Below are positions 56,470-64,000 of a stretch of 64,000 nt of DNA, piece after piece. Positions within the stretch are counted from its first letter, which is position 1. Each line of letters opens with the position of its first letter. The translations under genes and the position numbers were made by a program. Origin of the DNA: Persicaria tinctoria (Eukaryota > Streptophyta > Magnoliopsida > Caryophyllales > Polygonaceae); assembly GCA_037127255.1 (NCBI GenBank), contig JBANSL010000008.1, forward strand, positions 9,679,396-9,743,395, read 5' to 3'. Under the pieces are notes generated by a model that was not told where the DNA came from, searched no databases, and saw nothing but the letters and a program-made list of their open reading frames with translations.

Positions 56470-58140
56470 TTAATTGTTTTTTTTTTATGAAAAGACTTCA
56501 TTTATTGAATCTCCAAATCAACGGCAATACAGTCAAATAAAAACGCAGGAAAATCAAATTCAGAATTGTAAACAGTAGGTGATTCAGGCCGATGTTGGGC
56601 GAGATAGTGCGCCGCCTTGTTGCTCTCCTGCCTCACCAAGCTCCATTTGCAACAGTGAAACCGTCGAGCTAGAGTCCTCGCCTTATGCCCCATTCTACCC
56701 ACTACACCCTTGAAGGCTGAACTCCCCTGCACTAGCCTCATGGCATTGGCACAGTCAGTCTCAATTATGACGGACAACAATCCCCTCTCCCAAGCCGATT
56801 GTAGTGCTCTCACCATTGCCTCGAGCTCAGCAACCAAGGGCTCCGTTCCCCTTGAATCTTCTCGGTTATCGCCCAACAGACGACCCCATAAGCATCTCGG
56901 GCGATCAAACCCACCCCACATCCTTTTGTAGCCTCCGACGAGGCATCACAATTGATCTTCACGAAGCCATCCTCGGGGAGGTACCACCTTGCATTCTCCC
57001 TTGATTGTACCGGTTGTGGCGCCTGTCATTGTGCCGATTCTTTGCTTTCCTTATGCTGTTCTAGCCTCTCCATCGCAATGGACACAACAATTGTACAAAC
57101 ACCCTCAAAGCATTTCTTGTTCCGAGCATGCCAGATCCCTTATGCAGCATAAGCCCATAAGCATGTCATCTCCCAATCTTTATCCTGCAGCAGCCAGCAT
57201 GAGCTCCATCTAATTACTGAAATCAAGAACCCTCTTACCCTTTCTTCGAATCCCCGACAAAAGATTCCGCACTTCACGAGCCCTTTTGCACTCCCAAAGA
57301 GCATGCCAAGCAGTCTCTTCTCTCCCACATTCTTCGCACCACGGCTCCGTCGGGACTCCTCTTTTTCCAACGTTGCTCGACATGGGAGAATCCCCTTGCA
57401 GACCCTCCAAATAAAGCTACGAAATCGCGGTATTGCGGGCATCCTCCATATCTCCCTCCACAAGACCCTCCCCCTACCCCCATCTGATGCCTCACCTCTG
57501 CTCTCCAGCTGCCGTTGTTTCTCCACCAACAAATGGGTAGGCTAATCGAACCGAGTAGTTCCCATCTCGCGCATAGTACTAGACCACAGAGTCCTCTGTA
57601 GTCGAGTCGACTAAGCGGATGTTGAGTATAATGTCGGCATCACATGGTAAGAAAGCTTCCCGGACCGCCTCCTCATCCCATCGTCCCGTCTCCCAATCAA
57701 TGAACTCAATAACTCTCGTGAATTCACCCCCACCCCTTGGGTTTGCAACCGGTCTAAATGAGGAAGGTCTCGGCAGCCACCTATCACCCCAAGCGTAAAG
57801 ATTTGCTCCATTTCCCATCATCCAGTACACCCCCTCTTCCAACACCTTAATTCCTAGCACTCATGAGGCTCCTCTAGACATAGCTCGAGCTACCCCCCAT
57901 TCGAGCCTGAAGAAAGGATGAATGAGGGAAGTACCTTGCTTTCAGAATCCTTGATAGCAGGGCCTCCGGTTCTGTCATGATTCTTCACCCCATCTTTGCT
58001 AGTAACGCAAGATTAAACTTCTCCATATCCCGGAAACCCAAGCCACCCTTATCTTTTGCGTGCCACGTGCGCTTCTAGGACAACCAGTGCATTTTCTTAT
58101 CCCCCTCTCCATCTACCCACCAAAAGTTACACATCATCTG

Positions 58141-60630
58141 TGTAACGACCCGAAATTTAAGTACCCGAATTAACCTCCATAAACCTACTTAGAAGGTAAA
58201 TAAGGTTCGGAATACTAGATTATCGGGGAACGTTATGGAAGAAGTTTGATCTTCTTCCGCGAGCTTTGGATCTTACGACCGAGTACGAGTTATTATTAGG
58301 TTCATTTAAGTGGAAGATTTAGTTGTCAAAAGATGGGGATTGCGAACCCCGAAAAGATCGTAAGCCCGTTGGAGGCTTTACCTGTCCTAGACTATCGCGA
58401 AAACGTTTCGAACAGAAATAAAAGCGGAAATCATAAATACAACAAAACGCCACGGCCGCGCCGGGTCAAAACGATAAAACGTATGAGCAAAAGAGTACGA
58501 ATATCAAGCGCCTCCCTCACTCTAATCGTCCAAAAGGTCTGTCCCGAAAACCATCCACATAAGCAAGTCATATCGGGTAAAGGGTACCTGAATCTAAAAA
58601 ACAAGAAATAAATCGGGGTCAATCATCGGAAATATGCACACTCCGTGCCATATAAAGAGGCATACTTAAACTACATGAATGTTAAAATGCAACACATAAG
58701 CAAGTGTATAGATATATATAAATCCGAAATAAACACACAAGGGCCCGTATCATCATCATAATCATCATCATCATCCTTCTCAAACGTACGTACTCATCCT
58801 TCTCAAACGTACTCATCCTTCTCAAACATACTCATCCTTCTCAAACATACTCATTCTTTCTCATCATAAGCCTTTCATCATTTCATTCGTGTTCCATCGA
58901 GTATAAGTCATTTATTTAGATTTTGACGGCCGTCCTACCATAGACACATAGCATACATATGAATTATTGGATTTACTAAGTTCATCCTACGTCATATTAC
59001 CAGTTTATATTCCTAAACATGTTACTAGGTCGCGTGATGCATGAAGACTCTCGATAAGACAAAGAGTATCACATAAATCCATCATGAGTAAGTCCAGAGG
59101 ACTTACCTGGAGTCCGGAGAATAAGCAAGCAATAAAGTGCACAACCAAGGATCCAATCAACAAGAGCCTATTAATTTCATTAAGCTTTCATTAGGTGGTA
59201 TTCTAATGCAATGTACCCAACCTAATAATCAACATACATCCACATAAGGTTCACGATTCTATAGATTACGCACTTTGGTTAAGTGATCCGAACTTAACCA
59301 GTTATAATCTATATCGTATTATCACATAATCGATTTTCTTCTTATCGGATCATAAGCCAAGTTATGGGTATACTTCATTTATGTATTTTATATGCTCTAA
59401 GTTTCGGTTATGACATCACATATTTAACCATATTCTTAGCATTCCCTTAACCAAGTTTTCTAACCGAGTCATTATAAACGCTGGTTACTAAAATTATAAT
59501 AACTCTTGATCCAACCGTTGGATTGCCATAATTTTTGAAGGGAAGTTAGATAACATTTCCATGAACATCATATTAAGATTTCAGCCGAATCAGACCGTTG
59601 GATTGGAATTAAAGTCCAAGTTACAGAGGCACATATATCCATTTTGTCTCTTGACGTTTGCTACAAAACGCAACCAAAAACACATAGAGGCTCCACTTCC
59701 TAAGCCCTTTCCAAGCACACAAGATCTATTCCTAGAGAGAGGGAAGGCGGATGAGGGATTACCTTCGAAGAATCCCACACAAACGACTCAAGAACACCCT
59801 CGGGAGTCCTTCGGAACACCTTTCAAACACCTTGCCATTTTGTCACCAAAAATCCCAAAACATGATTTAGATTCTTACTCAAAGTTGAAGAAAAGGAGTT
59901 ATAAAACATGTTGGAACTCAGTTTTGGAAGAAAGGAAGGGTTCTTACCAAGAAATCAAGTCAAACTCTCAAGACCCTTCAAAAACAGTTTTCTGCAGCTT
60001 CAAAGATGGACGATTTTGGCTGGGCAAAAGACCTTGGATTTTTGTGTTTGAGATATGTATGGAAATATGGGTTCAAGATGGATCCATGGCCACCGAGTTT
60101 GCTCAATTTGGATGAGTATGGAGGGAGTTATGCTATTTCTTGTGAAGGCTGTCCAAAATGGACCTAAAATGGAGCAAGGCTCTCCTTATCTCTCTCTCTC
60201 TCTCCTCTAAAGTGACGGCTTCTTTGGATGAGCTCCTCATGAGTCTTGGGGTCAGGCTTATAGAGGAGAGGGGTGGTTGGCTTCATGAGTCAAAGCATGG
60301 GTGGTGATGGGATGAAGAGATGGGAGTGGTTGAATGTCTACATTCACAAGCAAGCCACAAGTCAAGGGTTTGGTGGATCAATGTTGGGCAATTTGGGTGG
60401 ATGACCTCTTTAACATAATGTAAAATCCGAGCTCGCGAAGCGTTAAAATCCGTTACGTTTATAAGATACGAGAAAAGTGGCTTGGGCATATTTTTTTCCG
60501 TCATTAAATCCATGTAAAGCTAGGCATAAATTTTTTTAAATTTTCCGGGTTTTCATAATCATAAGGGAGGATAATATTCGGATTATCCTACAGATATTTT
60601 ATAAATATTAATTAAATTCCGGTCTTTACA
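58141..60630. mobile_element. Solo LTR (2.5 kb) inserted in the LINE
   Basis: Starts TGTAACGACCCG and ends GGTCTTTACA, flanked by the 5-bp duplication ATCTG (58136-58140 and 60631-60635). No gag or pol is present. Long LTRs with a TGTAAC(G/A)CCCG-like start are frequent in Tekay-type gypsy elements, so that origin is likely. The 184-codon frame at 59561-60115 shows no domain. The repeat tctcaaacgtactcatcctt occurs several times at about 58776-58860. Confidence 0.85.
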
Positions 60631-61152
60631 ATCTGCTCTATTTCATGACACATATATCCCCCTCCCCATCTCCCTCACCCTCTTTAGCTTTTCGAGGATA
60701 TTACCAAAGGTCACCCGATTCCAGTCTTTCAGATCCTCCATACATTTAGCTACTTTTCCCATTACCCCTATCTCTGTCGCAACATTACCCGGATTAGCCC
60801 AGCAGTTGCGCACCACATCCACACTCTCCTCATGTTCCTCCCACAAAGCCTCAAACCTAAATGGTCTCTCACCCCTTCTTTCATCTCCCCACTCCCGTTC
60901 TACTATGAGTTTGTAAACCATATTCGGGAGATGATCAGATCCCTGTCTGTCTAAATGCACCAAGCTAGTCCCCAGGAACCTTTGGAAGAACTCATCGTTA
61001 CGTAAGACATAATCCAGGCGTTCTTGGATAAACTCCGCGTTCTTTCTTCCATTGTCCCACGTGTATCCCGGTCCTGAGAACGGAGGCAAACTCAATCCGC
61101 CATAAATCCAGAGTCTCCCTTAGGCCCCTCATATCCTCCGTCCGCGGTGCAA

Positions 61153-61183
<31 letters not shown>

Positions 61184-61186
61184 AAA
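61153..61186. repeat. C21 then A13 homopolymer run
   Basis: Twenty-one C followed by thirteen A within the LINE endonuclease region. Length is prone to sequencing error. Confidence 0.9.
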
Positions 61187-61560
61187 CCACCACCACCACT
61201 CTGTCTTCCAGACTAAGGATCTGGTTAAAATCACCCATACAGAGCCATGCGCCTCTATTCGGAGCAAAGACCAAGATTGATGCTTCTCTTCCCTTCTAGG
61301 CCATCCATAGAAGGCCGTCGGCCTCCACCTCCCAACATCCCCTTCCTCCACCCAGTCATCAATGTGATGATTTGTGTTCGTTTGAATTGACACGTCAATC
61401 CCTTCTTCTCATAAGAGGCATAACCCTCCCGATTTTCCAACACAATCAATAGTAAAACAATTTTTAAACCCCAACCGGTAACGAATCTCTTCCATTATCT
61501 TTCTCTCACACCGTGTCTCCATAAGAAACACGATTAATATTGTCTGAAGTGACCAAGATT

Positions 61561-62469
61561 GGTGCTTCTCTTTCTCTCACATCGTTTCAATTGATTTAAG
61601 TTTTAATGTTAAGGATGCTTTAATAGAATTTATAAAGATATGTTACTTTTCTTTTTCATTATTTATATTTTATTTACAAAATAAATAAATATCATTGTTA
61701 TTAGATTAATATTGTCTAAAATGAAAAATATATAATTCTATATATACATTAATTTAGTGGTCATAAATGGCCAAAAAAAATTATACTTAAATGGTTATAA
61801 AATTGATCAACTCTATTAGATAAAGTATATAAAAAATAATCAAGGTAGTGTTAAATTAAACATGTTAAATCATTGATTATTTAACTTAAGTATTAAGACT
61901 AATATCGGTTTATCAAACATTGCAAAATAGACCTAAAAAAATGAGTCGGTATAAAAAACAATCCGGAAATGACCTTCTAGTAAACTCATTTTTAGGAAGA
62001 CCCTTCCATTGTACAAATAATTGATTTAGATTATAGTAGGATGTAACATTCACATCAGGACTGTCATTATCGATTATCATTATAATCAATATAGAAGGTA
62101 TATTTACCAAATGACTTTTCCAATACACATTTTCGTACGTGTAACGGATTCTTGTGCATTTGCAACTTTGAAGCGCCATACAACTACTTGGTCCCAATTC
62201 AACTCAAAAAGATTTTTTCTTTATTGCATCATACAGTATGGTATTACACTAAGAATTAGTTCCTCAGTCACCCAGTACAAAAAAAGTAACAGCGAAAATT
62301 GACAGCATTTCTGTTGTACATCAGCTGTGCTTGTACGGTAAGGTGAGAAACCCATTCACCTATTGATATTGATACATTGTGCTTAAATACAATACCATAT
62401 CATGTGCCTGTTCTGACATGTACAAGCAATCTACAAGTGTTTTTGAATTTCTGGAATTTGGAGGGTGGC
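61561..62469. other. Intergenic and PLD 3' UTR
   Basis: AT-rich. The portion from about 62250 to 62469 is likely 3' UTR of the phospholipase D gene on the minus strand. Confidence 0.4.
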
Positions 62470-63959
62470 TCAAGTTGTAAGTGCATCAGGAAGAGGGCTA
62501 GGGGATCCAAGTATCTTACCACCAACATCCGGGAATTGTTCGTAAAGGGGCAACGCGCTAATCTTCCCATCATCATCCACCTGAACTGGGTACTTGATGA
62601 GATGGCCTTGCAACGGAGTGTACTCCCCAGCAATGTAGCTCTTCCAATTTTGTTCGGCTATCTTGTTCACCTTTCTCACACAATCTAGACTTTCCGGTTC
62701 TTGGAAGCATTCATCCACTTCTTCAAGGTGCTCTGCCCATAGCGACATCCTATATCCATATACCTGGAATGGAATGGAAGAACGAAACAACAATCTCATA
62801 CTCAAAAACCATGTCTAAAATTCCGTGCAGCTCTTATTAAAGATGACATGTTTAGATTGAACAAAACCTGGCCACGAGGATGTGCCTTTTTATTTGCCCA
62901 AGTGTGATGGTGTTGATAACCTCCCATGGCAATCTCAGTGTCTCTCGAACCAGCCATGGATCGTTGATTGATATTTGCGGATCCTATTATGACATATTCA
63001 TCATCCACAACCATTCCCTTGGCATGTACATAAACCATGAATCTTCCATTCTTTTGTGAAGCTGACACCTGATAGATAACAACATTCCCACATGAGAAAC
63101 CTTTAACTAGAGTACTAGATAATGATGAAAAGATTTAAGGTAAGCTGAATTACAGTTTCACTAGAAGAGTGACTGGAATTTGACCCCTCTTCTACTAGTT
63201 CACGGTTACCCAAACAATAGAAGTTCAGATAGTCTTGGATGTTTACTCCTTCAAGATCTACGCCTTTGAGCTCTTTTGCTATCAGTTCATACATCATTTG
63301 CATTGTTTGACTCTGGAAACAAGGACAGTAAGAGTTATTGTGATACCAATTTAGTGTAGGCAGATAAACATATCGAAGTCCTATTGCTGTTGTATCCAGG
63401 AGGAATATGTCTTATCTATGATACCTGCCAGAAGAGAATTTCTTGCACGGAGGCAGAACAAGTGTTGCCCTCAGGCCACATTGGGATGACAACATAGACT
63501 GCAAAACGTTCCTTGGCTCTTATCTTACTAGCAATCTTTAGTGCCAACTCCATGGGGATTAAATTATCAGCTCCTGTAAATTGAGAAGTAATGAGAACAA
63601 AATTGGAGCTCAGGATGTTTTGCAAGTAAGAAAAGTGTCTCTTATGAAATAGTGCACACCTGCTTGTTTATACGATGGCCACGCATACGAAGATCCGATA
63701 AAGTACTGATTTTCAATGTATATGAAATGCTGTGCAGATCTGATTGCCTCAATGTAGGCCATTTGGATGCTTCGGTCTACTAATAAATGCTTAGCCCGTA
63801 CCAAGTTCTGCAACCGGAAAATGTGTGAAATTTTTTGAGATGATGTTTGAATTATGTATAGGTGTATAGCACTCGAGTTTATCAACAAACCTGAGCATCA
63901 GTCGACTGCACACCCTTCGGAAAACCTTTCACTGATCCAGAATCAATAGACCGAAAGAT
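62470..63959 (-). CDS. PLDDELTA: Phospholipase D, delta type, C-terminal part (gene continues past window end)
   Basis: Six in-phase exons: 63959-63891, 63807-63660, 63573-63425, 63312-63154, 63068-62868, 62763-62470, for 339 aa. It starts inside the catalytic domain ([12 protein letters not shown]), then the IENQYF block, then IPMWPEG. The second HKD motif [11 protein letters not shown] follows, with His190, Lys192 and Asp197 of this fragment and the [10 protein letters not shown] tail. It ends [10 protein letters not shown]...LPDALTT. The enzyme cleaves membrane phospholipids to phosphatidic acid and a free head group. Delta type is chosen from the SVKGFPK and FPDVGGK/LPD.LTT features. Alpha types end differently. 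The C2 domain and first HKD lie beyond base 64000. No break is seen. Confidence 0.93.
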
Positions 63960-64000
63960 CTGCCATAACCATAGCACAATTCAGACTACTTAAGGTTCTA

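Larger units (their letters stand above)
56470..61560 (-). pseudogene. LINE-L1 retrotransposon, RT-deleted and interrupted
   Basis: Minus-strand order: endonuclease (61550-61000; METRCERKIMEEIRYRLG, then WLCMGDFNQIL, then the YTWDNGRKNAEFIQERLDYVL and HLDRQGSDHLP end), linker to 60640, solo LTR insertion, post-RT region (58140-57900; FWWVDGEGDKK, GGLGFRDMEKFNLALLAK), zinc-binding region (57860-57210; GDRWLP, then RFRSFIWRVCKGILP), RNase H (56921-56502; ELEAMVRALQSAWERGL, VIIETDCANAM), and a poly(A) tail (poly-T at 56480-56489). The reverse transcriptase core is missing. Several frameshifts and a C21/A13 run break the rest. Confidence 0.88.

Noticed and set aside
59561..60115. 184-codon plus-strand open frame
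   Set aside because: It lies fully inside the solo LTR and shows no retroviral or host domain.

Overview
This is nuclear DNA from a flowering plant. It has spliced genes with GT-AG introns, canonical plant microRNA hairpins, and dense nested transposable elements (copia, gypsy, TRIM, LINE-L1, Helitron, hAT, Mutator-like, Harbinger and Stowaway types). The protein genes read like a eudicot. I cannot place the species from the sequence alone.

Genic islands. (1) A MIR394 hairpin at about 6.1 kb, minus strand, with one base changed from the usual mature miRNA. (2) An intact 12-exon cytosolic-type alpha-amylase (AMY2-like) at 24.7-28.6 kb, minus strand. (3) An ARID-HMG box gene (HMGB9-like) at 39.6-41.2 kb, plus strand, converging on (4) a U11/U12 snRNP 25K gene at 41.7-42.9 kb, minus strand. 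(5) A MIR171 hairpin at 49.4 kb, plus strand. (6) A Tra2/SR45a-like splicing factor at 51.6-54.9 kb, minus strand, whose first coding exon is only the ATG and which has a candidate poison exon. (7) The 3' half of a delta-type phospholipase D at 62.5-64.0 kb, minus strand, running off the window. From memory, Arabidopsis MIR394B, AMY2 and HMGB9 lie side by side (At1g76135, At1g76130, At1g76110), so items 1-3 look like an old syntenic block stretched by transposons.

Transposon regions. 0.9-3.5 kb is the 3' end of a minus-strand copia element whose LTR was hit by a 607-bp TRIM and a MITE. 3.6-4.5 kb is a four-layer MITE nest. 7-13 kb holds LINE and RNase H fragments and MITEs. 13.4-18.6 kb is a gypsy element bounded by 5-bp duplications, with 137-139-bp LTRs, no reverse transcriptase, and two GC-rich DNA elements inside it. 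28.8-33.5 kb is a Mutator-like element hosting a Helitron whose 5' end is repeated 16 times in tandem. 34.1-37.0 kb is a truncated second gypsy element. 56.5-61.6 kb is a LINE split by a 2.5-kb solo LTR.

The most unusual pattern is a family of short retroposons, mostly at 43.5-50.4 kb with one copy at 20.3 kb. In the best copies (A, B, C, D and F) the poly(A) tail is preceded by three consecutive stem-loops. The stems keep pairing while their bases differ between copies. One copy is only 96 bp: essentially the three hairpins and the tail between target duplications.
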